Assembly (NCBI GenBank): GCA_037143795.1
Contig: JBAWXZ010000008.1
Span: 1-64,000, forward strand
Reading direction: 5' to 3'
DNA length: 64,000 bases
Origin: Firm-13 sp037143795
GTDB lineage: Bacteria > Bacillota > Clostridia > Saccharofermentanales > Saccharofermentanaceae
Made by a program: the position numbers and the translations under genes. The notes under the pieces were generated by a model. The model did not search any database, was not told where the DNA came from, and saw nothing but the letters and a program-made list of their open reading frames with translations. How positions within the stretch are numbered: the first letter of the stretch is position 1; every line of letters starts with the position of its first letter. Shown here in pieces: positions 8,715 through 17,317 of the stretch.

Positions 8715-9598
8715 TATAACAATCCTTTGGCAGTCAGGAATTCCGCAGCGACTGCTTTCGCTTCTTTATTGTCGTGCTCGACATAATAATTCATCTGCTG
8801 CATTTCCTTGTCGCTGATCTGTCCTGCAAGCTTATTCAATATGCCTTCCAATTCAGGATATTTGTCCAGTGTCTCCTGGCGTATGACCGTCGCAGCCTGA
8901 TAAGCCGGGAAGAACTGTTTGTCATCCTCAAGTACTTTCAGGTCATATTCACTTAAAAGGCCATCTGTGGAGAAATTATTAATCACATCGACTTCACCGG
9001 CCCCGATCGCTTTATACTTCAAACCGATATCAATATCCTTCGTCTCCTTAAAGGCAAATCCATATTCCTTAACCAATCCCGGATAACCATCTTCCCGCTC
9101 ATAGAAATCGTACTCTGCTCCAAGGACAAATTGCGAACTTTTTGCCGCAAGATCAGAGTATGTTTCGATGCCGTTCGCCTCGGCCACTTTTCGATCCATG
9201 GAAAGAGCATAAGTATCATTGAATCCGTAAAGACCAAGCCATTTAAAATTGTACGAATCCTTATATCCCTTGGCTACTTCCTTATAGAGTTCAGCAGCAT
9301 CGCGAATCAAGTCCTTTTTCAGAACAAAAAGCCAGCCGGTTCCGGTGTATTCGGGATACATATCAATCTCTCCTGCTTCCATGGCCGGCTGGATATTGGA
9401 TGTCCCTCCGCCGATACCTGTTTTATATTCCACCTTAATATCTGAATGGGCCTCGATGAGCTGCCCCAGCATTTCGGCAATAATATAGCTCTCTGCCATA
9501 GGTTTGGAAGCAATAACAACTTTCTTTTCTGTTTTTTGACAGCCGGCCAGAGCAAATACAACAGAAACTGCCAAAAGAATGCATACAAATTTCTTCAT
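8714..9598 (-). CDS. Osmoprotectant ABC transporter substrate-binding lipoprotein (OpuCC-like)
   Basis: This is a 294-residue lipoprotein with a signal peptide ending in the lipobox LAGC (cysteine 20). The mature part (VVIASKPMAESYIIAEMLGQL, then GGTSNIQPAMEAGEIDMYPEYTGTGW) matches the OpuAC/ProX-type glycine betaine binding fold of OpuC systems. It captures compatible solutes outside the membrane and passes them to the permease encoded upstream. Its ATG overlaps the permease stop (ATGA) and TAAGGAGG precedes it. The operon order is permease, binding protein, ATPase. Confidence 0.92.
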   Translation of the reverse strand: MKKFVCILLAVSVVFALAGCQKTEKKVVIASKPMAESYIIAEMLGQLIEAHSDIKVEYKTGIGGGTSNIQPAMEAGEIDMYPEYTGTGWLFVLKKDLIRDAAELYKEVAKGYKDSYNFKWLGLYGFNDTYALSMDRKVAEANGIETYSDLAAKSSQFVLGAEYDFYEREDGYPGLVKEYGFAFKETKDIDIGLKYKAIGAGEVDVINNFSTDGLLSEYDLKVLEDDKQFFPAYQAATVIRQETLDKYPELEGILNKLAGQISDKEMQQMNYYVEHDNKEAKAVAAEFLTAKGLL

Positions 9599-10236
9599 GT
9601 CGTCCTCCTTAATAATTTCTTTTCAAGTATGCCCAGCATGGCATCCGAGAATATTGCCAAAAGTGCGACCAGAAGGCTGCCGGCAATTGTCATTTCATCA
9701 AAATTGGTTGTTATTCCTCGCCATATAGCTACGCCCAGGCCCCCTGCACCGATAAAGGAAGCAACACCGGCAAGGGCGATCGTCATGACCACCATATTGC
9801 GGATTCCGGCAATGATAACCGGAAGCGCCAGCGGAAACTGCACTTTCCAAAGCAATTGCCAGGGTGTGCTTCCCATACCGACCGCTGCCTCGATGATCTG
9901 TTCATCTACTTCCTTCAAACCGACATAGGTGTTTCTAATAACAGGAAGCAGCCCGTAAATCACTAGTGCAATGATCGCTGTTGTGTTTCCAATACCCGTA
10001 AAGGATACAAAAAAGCCGAACATCGCAATCGAAGGAATTGTATAAAGAAAATTGGTGATTGCTATTACAATACCGGCTGCTTTTTTAGATTTTGAAATCA
10101 ATATTCCGGTTGTAATCCCTATAACGGTAATTATTAAAATCGCTGTTAAACTAAGCGAAATATGTTGAAAAACGAGCTGAAGGAAAAAATCTTTCCTGGA
10201 AATGAACAATTCAAATAGATTTGCAAAAAAATCCAT
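9595..10236 (-). CDS. Osmoprotectant ABC transporter permease
   Basis: This is a 213-residue permease with five to six hydrophobic segments and the binding-protein-dependent transport (EAA-type) region EQIIEAAVGMGSTPWQLLWKVQFPLALP. The start at 10236 (MDFFANLF) is preceded by AGAGG 7 nt upstream; the longer open frame to 10272 has no ribosome binding site. It is the first gene of the three-gene importer. Classical OpuC/OpuB operons carry two permeases; only one is present here, so a homodimer is expected (inference). Confidence 0.9.
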   Translation of the reverse strand: MDFFANLFELFISRKDFFLQLVFQHISLSLTAILIITVIGITTGILISKSKKAAGIVIAITNFLYTIPSIAMFGFFVSFTGIGNTTAIIALVIYGLLPVIRNTYVGLKEVDEQIIEAAVGMGSTPWQLLWKVQFPLALPVIIAGIRNMVVMTIALAGVASFIGAGGLGVAIWRGITTNFDEMTIAGSLLVALLAIFSDAMLGILEKKLLRRTT

Positions 10237-10390
10237 ATGTGCGCCTCTATGCCAGTCAATGAAAATTTGCAACGCGTGCTTTTGAATATTGTTTGCGGGA
10301 TACTGATATTATTATTATAAACTATTATATACCACATTTAAAGATAACATCTTATTAGATTACATCAATTCCCGGATGACAATTCAGAAT

Positions 10391-10420
10391 AGCCAGGAGA
10401 CTGCAATCAAGCTCCTGGCT
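10391..10420 (-). terminator. Possible weak terminator after the VOC gene
   Basis: AGCCAGGAG at 10391-10399 pairs perfectly with CTCCTGGCT at 10412-10420 across a 12-nt loop, just past the stop of the leftward VOC gene. No strong T-run follows on the minus strand, so termination is uncertain. Confidence 0.4.
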
Positions 10421-10432
10421 GCCCTGAACACA

Positions 10433-10852
10433 TTATTCAACTTTCTGACCTTCACCATACTGCAAAATCCAGGAGAAGCCATACTTATCAACCAGATCTC
10501 CATATGTTCCGAAGAACATTTCGCCAAGCGGCGTTGTGACCTGTCCTCCTTCTGACAGTTTTGCAAAAAGGGATTCAATTTCTTCTTTACTTTTACAAAC
10601 AAGGCACAGAGCCATTGTTGTGCCGTGTATATGTCCTTTATCACCGGTTAAATCGGAGCCCATGATCATAATGCTGTCGCTTGTCAGCACCGAATGCATG
10701 ATTTTGTCATGCATTTCAGGCGGAGTCATCGCTTTCATGGGGGATTCCCCCACAGTCGTCATGCTTAGAACTCCTCCGAAACAATCCCTGTAAAATGACA
10801 TGGCTTCTCTGGTTTTGCCGTTAAATCTCATATATATGTTAAATTCTGCCAT
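10433..10852 (-). CDS. VOC family protein (PhnB/glyoxalase-like)
   Basis: This is a 139-residue protein of the vicinal oxygen chelate fold. It starts MAEFNIYMRFNGKTREAMSFYRDCFGG and ends with GDLVDKYGFSWILQY, the pattern of PhnB/3-demethylubiquinone methyltransferase-like proteins. These act as small cytoplasmic dimers with unknown substrates in most bacteria. AGGAGG lies upstream of the start. It follows the AHSA1-type gene on the same strand with a 36-nt gap; such VOC/AHSA1 pairs are common neighbours in genomes. Confidence 0.9.
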   Translation of the reverse strand: MAEFNIYMRFNGKTREAMSFYRDCFGGVLSMTTVGESPMKAMTPPEMHDKIMHSVLTSDSIMIMGSDLTGDKGHIHGTTMALCLVCKSKEEIESLFAKLSEGGQVTTPLGEMFFGTYGDLVDKYGFSWILQYGEGQKVE

Positions 10853-10888
10853 AGTGGTATCCTCCTCGATTTTGTGATAGGCAGGTAT

Positions 10889-11401
10889 TCAGGATTGTTC
10901 CTGCCTGCTCAAATAATCTGCAAGCTTATCAAAGCTCTCGTTCCAGCCCTGCTTCATACCCTGAAGATCTTCGTCCTTCATTTGGGAAACATCATCATAT
11001 TTCATGGTAAACCCGGTCTTACCGTCGATCTCCTCCAATGTAACTGTAACCAGGCTCTCCCTAGGAAAACCGGGATCCATGCCATAATAATCTGCGCCGA
11101 CGATATTTCCGTTTTCATCGGCAAAGGAATCGGTCAAAACAAGCCTCGACGGTGGAGTGATTTCCTTGTAGAAACCTGTACTCCAATAGTCGGTACCGTC
11201 AGGTGACCGCATACAGTTCACATACTTTCCTCCGACCCGTAGATCAATATGTATAAACGGCGCAGTGAAATTAACGGGTCCCCACCATTCTTTTGCACTT
11301 TCCGGATCTGTCCATGCTTTCCATACTTTTCCACGCGGCACGCTAAATATCCGTGACATTACAAGTTCTTGTTTTCGTGTGTGGTTAGATTGATTATCCA
11401 T
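10889..11401 (-). CDS. SRPBCC/AHSA1-domain protein
   Basis: This is a 170-residue protein with the AHSA1 (activator of Hsp90 ATPase homologue 1) helix-grip fold: PRGKVWKAWTDPESAKEWWGP at the start of the domain, a central RLVLTDSFAD strand and the C-terminal helix GMKQGWNESFDKLADYL. Bacterial members bind hydrophobic ligands, and their function is generally unknown. The start at 11401 (MDNQSNH) is chosen because AGGAGG lies 9 nt upstream; the longer frame to 11449 has no such site. Confidence 0.88.
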   Translation of the reverse strand: MDNQSNHTRKQELVMSRIFSVPRGKVWKAWTDPESAKEWWGPVNFTAPFIHIDLRVGGKYVNCMRSPDGTDYWSTGFYKEITPPSRLVLTDSFADENGNIVGADYYGMDPGFPRESLVTVTLEEIDGKTGFTMKYDDVSQMKDEDLQGMKQGWNESFDKLADYLSRQEQS

Positions 11402-11692
11402 AGAATCAAGCCTCCTCCTGCCCGCCTCAGCACGGCATTCCGATACCACTTTTTAATTGTCATATTACATAATCTAGCAAATTCCCGTGAAATAAATGGA
11501 TACATCCGTTACACATTTTTTCTTTTCCGGATAATTTCACGTCATAAACCTGACATGGAATATTCAGTTCAAAATCAAAATATTTTAATTAAAGATTTCT
11601 TACTGTTGGTTTTTAACTCTGATTATTATTATAATGGTAATATTTATATGTATTTTAATTTAAGGGAGTCTTTTTCTTTGCGGGGGTATAGT

Positions 11693-13306
11693 ATGACTTA
11701 TGATGCAGTAATTGTGGGAGGCGGTATAGCAGGCCTGACTGCCGCGGCCTATCTAAGCAAATCAGGGTATAAAGTTATCATATGTGAAAAAGAAAAAAAG
11801 ATAGGCGGTCTCGTTAACTCTTTTGTCTATAAAGGATTTACATTTGACGGAGGTATACGCGCCTTTGAAAATTCCGGCATCATTATGCCGATGATTCGTC
11901 AATTGGGCCTTGACATTGATTTAGTCAAAAACAATGTATCGATCGGAATAGAAAAGGAAGTCGTCAATCTGGTTTCTGCAGACAGCCTGCATGATTATCA
12001 GGCCCTTCTCAACAGTCAATTCCCTGAAAATGCAGATGATATTCAAAAAATAATAGATGACATCAAAAAAGTCATGGGTTATATGGATATCCTTTACGGT
12101 ATCGATAATCCGCTTTTTCTGGATTTCAAAAAAGACAGGGACTATCTGATAAAAACCATACTTCCCTGGATGTTCAAGTATCTTATTACGATCAGAAAAA
12201 TCCAGAAGCTCAGCATGCCCATAGATGAGTACCTGCAGAAGCTGACCGGCAATCAGGTTCTCATTGATATGATAGCACAGCACTTTTTTCAAAAGACACC
12301 TTCGTCCTTCGCTTTGAGCTACTTCAGTCTCTATCTTGATTATCTGTACCCCAAAGGCGGCACAGGCTCATTAACCGGTAAATTAGAGCAATTCATCCTG
12401 GAACACAAAGGTGAAATCAGTACTGAAACCCTGATCTGCAGCGTAAGTCCCCATACTCACATGATTACAGATACACTGGGCCGTCAGTTCAGTTACAAAA
12501 AGCTGATCTGGGCATCTGATTTGAAAAAGCTATACAGGATGACTGACATCGATTCCATCCCGGATAAAAAAATCAGGCAGCGAATAGCTGCACAGAATAA
12601 TGCAGTCGCTGACAAAATCGGCGGTGACTCTATTCTGACGTTATACCTGACTGCAGATATTGATAAAAGCTATTTCGAAGGCATCTGCAACCCGCATTTT
12701 TTCTATACGCCCTTAAAGAAAGGCCTGCTGAATATCGATTTGAACAGTTTGAAGGACAAGTCGGACGGCACCGGCAGGTTTTCTGCTGACCAGGCTGTTA
12801 TTACCGAATGGCTGCAGAAATTTTATCAGCTGACAACGTATGAAATATCGTTCCCTGTGATGCGTGACCCGGACCTTGCCCCGGAAGGCAAGACAGGTAT
12901 TATCATCAGCGCACTATTCGAATACTCCCTCGCAGAACACATTTCCAAATCAGGCTGGTATGATGCGTTCAAGGAGATCAGTGCAGAGAGAATCATTACA
13001 ATTTTGGAATCGACCATTTTTCCCGGTCTCAAAGGAATGGTGATTGATCATCTTGTATCCACACCGCTGACTCTGGAAAAGATTGCGGGAAACTCAGAGG
13101 GCGCCATAACCGGCTGGGCTTTTACTAACAGTTCGATTCCGGTTGTCAGCAGTATGCCTCAAATCGCCCGTTCCGTACTCACACCGATTCCCGATGTCCT
13201 GCAGGCAGGTCAATGGACATTCAGCCCTTCCGGTCTGCCAATATCCATCCTGACGGGTAAGCTGGCTGCGGACAAAGTCAAAAAGCAGATAAAACTGCAG
13301 CCATAA
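11693..13306 (+). CDS. FAD-dependent oxidoreductase of the phytoene desaturase/amine oxidase type
   Basis: This is a 537-residue protein starting MTYDAVIVGGGIAGLTAAAYLSKSGYKV, a classic dinucleotide-binding fold, followed by EKEKKIGGLVNSF. A long middle region and a C-terminal FAD contact (DVLQAGQWTFSPSGLP) match the phytoene desaturase-like NAD(P)/FAD family (CrtI/carotenoid isomerase-like). The start at 11693 is the first methionine compatible with this fold, with a GGGGG-type site 6 nt upstream; the frame is open back to 11369 but that part is AT-rich and not protein-like. It stands alone, so no carotenoid pathway is indicated. The substrate is unknown. Confidence 0.87.
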   Translation: MTYDAVIVGGGIAGLTAAAYLSKSGYKVIICEKEKKIGGLVNSFVYKGFTFDGGIRAFENSGIIMPMIRQLGLDIDLVKNNVSIGIEKEVVNLVSADSLHDYQALLNSQFPENADDIQKIIDDIKKVMGYMDILYGIDNPLFLDFKKDRDYLIKTILPWMFKYLITIRKIQKLSMPIDEYLQKLTGNQVLIDMIAQHFFQKTPSSFALSYFSLYLDYLYPKGGTGSLTGKLEQFILEHKGEISTETLICSVSPHTHMITDTLGRQFSYKKLIWASDLKKLYRMTDIDSIPDKKIRQRIAAQNNAVADKIGGDSILTLYLTADIDKSYFEGICNPHFFYTPLKKGLLNIDLNSLKDKSDGTGRFSADQAVITEWLQKFYQLTTYEISFPVMRDPDLAPEGKTGIIISALFEYSLAEHISKSGWYDAFKEISAERIITILESTIFPGLKGMVIDHLVSTPLTLEKIAGNSEGAITGWAFTNSSIPVVSSMPQIARSVLTPIPDVLQAGQWTFSPSGLPISILTGKLAADKVKKQIKLQP

Positions 13307-13352
13307 GATATCGGAGACAGAATGTTCTGCCTGTTGATTTTCTGCAATGTGT

Positions 13353-14273
13353 TCAGTGAAGCAGACCTGTCATCTGCATGCTTATATCCCAGATCCGTTT
13401 GCCCATTTCCCGGTCCATCGCATGCTTTTCCGGTTTTTCTTCAATCGTTAAGTGAAAAAACCGGCCGCTGACATCGCGCATTTCCTGGTCAGCTGCAAGA
13501 TAATAGAGGGCATCACCCGATATTACAGGATCTTTCAAAAAATGCCAGGTTACATGATGCAGGAAAAAATTGTATAGCCTGCCGTTATTATGTCCAATAT
13601 TGGTCCTTACGTCTCCGGGATGCATGGCGTTGATGGTTACACCCGTCCCGTTCAAACGGTCGGCAAACTCCCATACCGTCAGAAGCTGCGCTACCTTCGA
13701 TGCGCCATATCCCTTTAGACCGGTATACCGGCGTTTTTCCCATCCCAGGTCATCCGGATCCAGTCCATTAAACCGGTGACCTTCTGAATTCACCTGAATG
13801 ATGCGTGAGGGCGCACTTTCCTTCATACGATCGAGAAGAAGCTGTGTAAAGAGAAAAGAGGCAAGGTGATTGACGCAGAATACCGTCTCAAAACCATCCT
13901 TTGTTAAGGTGCGTTTCGTGGAATGCATTCCGGCGCTGTTGATCAGCACATCAATCCGCGGGTAGGCCGCAAGTATCATCCCGGCAGCCTTTTGCACATC
14001 ATCCAAACGGCTGAAGTCTGCAATGATGATGTCGACCGGAACACCATATAGATTTATTATCCCCTGACGGACAGCATCGGCTTTCTCCTGATTTCTGCAC
14101 ACCATAACCATATGTGCCCCGCCCTTTGACAGCTGTTTTAAAGCCTCCAGTCCCACTCCTGAAGTTGCTCCTGTTATTACACAGACTTTGCCCGCCATTG
14201 TATCGGAGCTTCTGTGCTGAAGTGCTTTACTGTTTTTTAAAAACATTAGTTCATCCGGCAGTTCAAACTTCAT
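13353..14273 (-). CDS. Short-chain dehydrogenase/reductase
   Basis: This is a 306-residue SDR resembling retinol dehydrogenase/WW-domain oxidoreductase-like members. The NAD(P) motif is TGATSGVG, with NSAG (INSAGMHS) in the middle and the catalytic serine and YxxxK in VNSEGH...YGASK. Downstream NAMHPGDVRTN contacts the cofactor. It is predicted to be a cytoplasmic NADP-dependent carbonyl/alcohol enzyme, substrate unknown. GGAGG precedes the start, and the NTF2-like gene ends 12 nt upstream, so the pair forms an operon. Confidence 0.9.
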   Translation of the reverse strand: MKFELPDELMFLKNSKALQHRSSDTMAGKVCVITGATSGVGLEALKQLSKGGAHMVMVCRNQEKADAVRQGIINLYGVPVDIIIADFSRLDDVQKAAGMILAAYPRIDVLINSAGMHSTKRTLTKDGFETVFCVNHLASFLFTQLLLDRMKESAPSRIIQVNSEGHRFNGLDPDDLGWEKRRYTGLKGYGASKVAQLLTVWEFADRLNGTGVTINAMHPGDVRTNIGHNNGRLYNFFLHHVTWHFLKDPVISGDALYYLAADQEMRDVSGRFFHLTIEEKPEKHAMDREMGKRIWDISMQMTGLLH

Positions 14274-14285
14274 AGTATGCCTCCA

Positions 14286-14762
14286 TCAGCCGAAAAATTT
14301 GCGCATAAAACTCCGGTATATCCTGCGAAATCCCGGTATGCCATTATAGATATCGCCCCAAAGATCGTAATAATCCCTTTGCTCGATAATTCTGCCGTCT
14401 TCATGCAGTGTCAGCTTGGTGCATCCGAAAATCGGCGTACTTGGTGATTTTCGAAAAGACATCGTCATCTTCCAGTCCATCATAATGATATTGGAATCCT
14501 GAACGATGGAATTGATATCCATCCGCAGCTGTTTGCATCGCTTTGTAAGGCGCCTGCACATTGCCGTAAAATCATCTATTCCGTCTATCCTTTGAATCGA
14601 ATCCATAAAGACAATATCAGGATGATAGTATGGGTAAATATGCGACCAGTCAGGCTTTCCGTTTGTATTATATGTTTTTGACCATAAGTACAATACGGAT
14701 TCCGTAGTAAGCTCGACTGGCTCTTTTTCATCAATTCTTTTTGAAAGGTCGTTACTTAACAA
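14286..14762 (-). CDS. NTF2/SnoaL-like protein
   Basis: This is about 158 residues with the NTF2-like alpha+beta fold signature: YLWSKTYNTNGKPDWSHIYPYYHPDIVFMDSIQRIDG and ending with a polar beta-sheet EDGRIIEQRDYYDLWGDIYNG. It is similar to SnoaL-like polyketide cyclase-type proteins encoded next to SDR genes, as here. The frame is open to 14930, but that region includes the strong leftward terminator at 14888-14920. A TTG at 14762 with GGGGGT 6 nt upstream is the best start; ATG alternatives lie at 14822 and 14930. Function unknown. Confidence 0.7.
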   Translation of the reverse strand: MLSNDLSKRIDEKEPVELTTESVLYLWSKTYNTNGKPDWSHIYPYYHPDIVFMDSIQRIDGIDDFTAMCRRLTKRCKQLRMDINSIVQDSNIIMMDWKMTMSFRKSPSTPIFGCTKLTLHEDGRIIEQRDYYDLWGDIYNGIPGFRRIYRSFMRKFFG

Positions 14763-14887
14763 AACAGCACCCCCAGTACATACATTGTGCAGGTAATTGT
14801 TTCTTATATTGAAGACAAACATTTTATATGAAGTATCGCACACTAAATCCGATTTATCAATTTCCCAATCAGATAAAACATTAAAAA

Positions 14888-14920
14888 CAGGGGCCGGATT
14901 CCTGCAGAATCCGGCCCCTG
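14888..14920 (-). terminator. Strong leftward intrinsic terminator
   Basis: A perfect 14-bp stem has arms at 14888-14901 and 14907-14920 (GC-rich core GGGGCCGG) and a 5-nt CTGCA loop. On the minus strand it is followed by TTTTTAATGTTTT. It ends transcription of the repeat surface protein gene and sets a limit for the start of the NTF2-like gene downstream. Confidence 0.9.
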
Positions 14921-14952
14921 TCTGATTCATTCAAGTTACATTACAATATTTT

Positions 14953-16638
14953 TTACCGGACATCTGACTTCCCTGCTCTCCGTAAAAATATACTAAGTGT
15001 GGAACCAGCCGCTAATAGCAACAGGATTCCGGAGATCAAGTTATTATCATGTTCACCGGTTGCGGCGATCGCTGCCGGTGCGGCTGCTGAAACAACAGCC
15101 GGTGTTGAAGCGGCAATGCTTGCAGGCAAAACATCAGATACAATTACAGTAGCCAATACGCCTGAATTGCAGCCTTCTTTCGCTGCATACCGCAAATCAT
15201 ATATTCCTGCAGCAAGACCTGTGATTTCGGTTCCTGTAACAGCTTTATATGTCAAATCGGCTGACAGTTTATATTCCATTGCAGTGGTTGTACCTGTGAT
15301 TTTTCCGGTTGATCCGCCAGCTGCAGAAGGTGCAACTGAGAGGCCGACAGGGGCTGCCTGATCGGCATTCGGACCGGCAGGTACAGTGACAACATCATCT
15401 GCGCCTGCATCAAAGCCTTCTTTCGCAGTATATCTTACGGAATATGTTCCGGCTGCAAGGCCTTTGATTTCAGTACCGGTAACAGGAATATAGCCCTGGA
15501 CAGCAGCAGGAGTATTTCCTGCTGCTGATACCTGCTTGTATTCCATTGCTGAGGTTGTACCGGTGATTTTACCATCAGTCCCGCCATATGACTGAGGAGT
15601 AATTCCAAGAAGACCGGCCGGTGCTGCCTGATTTGCGTTCGGGCCCGCAGCAACTGTTACATCTGCATCGGCGCCAACATCAAATCCCGGTTTGACAGCA
15701 TAACGCACATTATATGTTCCGGATGCAAGATCTGTGATTTCGATTCCAGTAACAGGTGTATAGAGCAAATCAACTGACAGCTTGTATTCCATCGCAGTTG
15801 TGGTCCCGGTAATCCTGCCGTCAGCTGCGCCATAAACCGAAGGTACGACTCCAAGAAGGCCTGACGGAGCTGCCTGACTGGCATTTGCAAGCTTTATACC
15901 ATACAGGAAAAGATCATCAAAGGCCTTAACAGCATATGCCCAATTAAAATCAGGAAGATATGCAATTTCCCATGTAAGTCCTGATGCAATCACATGTCCC
16001 GCTCCAAGAGGATATTCAACAAGAGTAGGCATGTTCGTTGATTTTGCCCTTAAAATTACATTTGCCCCTGCCGGCAATGAGCTTTCCGCAAAAGAAATAT
16101 GACTGCAGGAACTTCCTTCCAGATCTGAATCAGTCAGCGCAATGTTATCACTTAATTCAGCTGTTACAATCGGATTTGCATTATCCGAAATATAATTGAA
16201 ATTTTCACCGTCAAATATTAATGTTGTCCCTCCGGGCAATGCAGTTGTAATAGTACCGCCATTCCATCCTCCATGACATGCGCCGAATAGAACCACTCCG
16301 CCTGCTGAGATATATGTTTCCAATTTAATTTTAAATTCAGCATTATATCGGTCATATGAAGATTGTGACTGATCATCTGCAATTATTACAACTTTATAGA
16401 CTGAGAAATCAAAAGCCGTATTGCAGGCATCCGTAAAATTACGAACATCATAGCCCGCAATTCCACCCGCATTTTTAATATGCTCAAGTATATCCGTATT
16501 GGCAGTAGAATTCCATGGAAGTTCACTCTGAATCAGCAATACCCGGTCACCGGCTGCCGCTGATACCGGAAATGCTAATAAACAAATAAGCATCGAAAAA
16601 ACAAGTAAAAAAATTAAACTGCCTTGTCTGACTTTCAT
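14953..16638 (-). CDS. Surface protein: amidotransferase-like domain plus three repeats, C-terminal anchor
   Basis: This is a 561-residue secreted protein. A signal peptide (MKVRQGSLIFLLVFSMLICLLAFPVSA) precedes a domain of about 230 residues. That domain (VLLIQSELPW, VVIIADDQSQ, GGVVLFGACHGGWNGG) has the class I glutamine amidotransferase-like/DUF4350-type topology, without an obvious catalytic triad. Three repeats of 70-90 residues follow (about nt 15140-15890), each with a D/TG-R/K-ITGTTxAMEYK block and an EIxxLAxGxYxVRYAxKxG block; this module recurs in clostridial surface proteins. The end is ATGEHDNN, a hydrophobic helix and FLRR, like a sortase-type anchor but without LPxTG. The start at 16638 has GAGGGGTG upstream. 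Confidence 0.8.
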   Translation of the reverse strand: MKVRQGSLIFLLVFSMLICLLAFPVSAAAGDRVLLIQSELPWNSTANTDILEHIKNAGGIAGYDVRNFTDACNTAFDFSVYKVVIIADDQSQSSYDRYNAEFKIKLETYISAGGVVLFGACHGGWNGGTITTALPGGTTLIFDGENFNYISDNANPIVTAELSDNIALTDSDLEGSSCSHISFAESSLPAGANVILRAKSTNMPTLVEYPLGAGHVIASGLTWEIAYLPDFNWAYAVKAFDDLFLYGIKLANASQAAPSGLLGVVPSVYGAADGRITGTTTAMEYKLSVDLLYTPVTGIEITDLASGTYNVRYAVKPGFDVGADADVTVAAGPNANQAAPAGLLGITPQSYGGTDGKITGTTSAMEYKQVSAAGNTPAAVQGYIPVTGTEIKGLAAGTYSVRYTAKEGFDAGADDVVTVPAGPNADQAAPVGLSVAPSAAGGSTGKITGTTTAMEYKLSADLTYKAVTGTEITGLAAGIYDLRYAAKEGCNSGVLATVIVSDVLPASIAASTPAVVSAAAPAAIAATGEHDNNLISGILLLLAAGSTLSIFLRRAGKSDVR

Positions 16639-17126
16639 TTTTACACCCCTCATTAACTGATCTGCCTTACTTCCTGGTTCCAAAATGCTTTTCCCGAATA
16701 ATTGTCGTGCAAAAATATAATTCATTATTGCAGTTTGATGTCTGATAATGAATTTATAAAATAGATATATATTGTTCTTTCATGAATATACAAGAATAAA
16801 TATATTATAAGTTAACGTTTATATTTTCATTTAGAGAGTATTTTTTGTCAAGCATAAAAGCACCCAAAAGAAATATATTTATTCACGCAATTGACTTACA
16901 GCGGCCATATTTGATTTGTTTGAATAAAACAAAACAGGTATCAGCGGAGAACAAGGAAGCGATGAATGATCCATTTTCCACTCCTGCAAATACTGATTAC
17001 CTGTTTAGATGTATTAAATATTCATAATATCATCCATTCATTTTCATTATTTTTTTGATTATATTCAGCAACATAATATTGCATAATTATTTGACAAATA
17101 TATTGAATAATTATTTGTAAAAATGT

Positions 17127-17155
17127 TTGACAAATAATTATTATCAAAGTAAAAT
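17127..17155 (+). promoter_or_regulatory. Sigma-A type promoter of the ice-binding-like gene
   Basis: TTGACA at 17127-17132 and TAAAAT at 17150-17155 are separated by exactly 17 nt. The -10 box ends 162 nt upstream of the start codon, leaving a long leader that contains the palindrome at 17279-17298. Copies of the AATAATTATTTG motif overlap and flank the -35 box. Confidence 0.6.
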
Positions 17156-17278
17156 ACTGTTATATGAATTATCTCAGAATATATGCATTGAATGAATAAT
17201 TATTTAATGCAATCCGCAATGTATGGAATTATCACCTGCTCACCCTTCCTGAACAAACCAAGGAACCAACATACGCAA

Positions 17279-17298
17279 TGAATTCATATATGAATTCA
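17279..17298. repeat. Perfect 20-bp palindrome in the leader of the ice-binding-like gene
   Basis: TGAATTCATATATGAATTCA is its own reverse complement. It lies 19 nt before the start codon, next to the ribosome binding site, where it could be an operator or an RNA hairpin limiting translation. No known regulator consensus was recognised. Confidence 0.6.
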
Positions 17299-17317
17299 AC
17301 TGAAAGGACCTATTATT

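Larger units (their letters stand above)
16639..17317. promoter_or_regulatory. Long AT-rich divergent intergenic region with iterated AATAATTATTT motifs
   Basis: This 680-bp spacer separates the two divergent surface protein genes. AATAATTATTT-type motifs occur near 17083, 17106, 17134 (inverted) and 17196. They are arranged around the promoter at 17127-17155 and could be binding sites for one regulator (inference). A perfect 20-bp palindrome lies at 17279-17298. Short open frames such as 16845-17027 lack ribosome binding sites and protein-like composition, so no gene is called. Confidence 0.5.

Noticed and set aside
15140..15890. Long repeated DNA within the surface protein gene
   Set aside because: The repetition is explained by three protein repeats and is not a mobile element.
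16845..17027. 60-residue frame in the surface gene spacer
   Set aside because: No ribosome binding site, no homologous motif, and located in AT-rich regulatory sequence.
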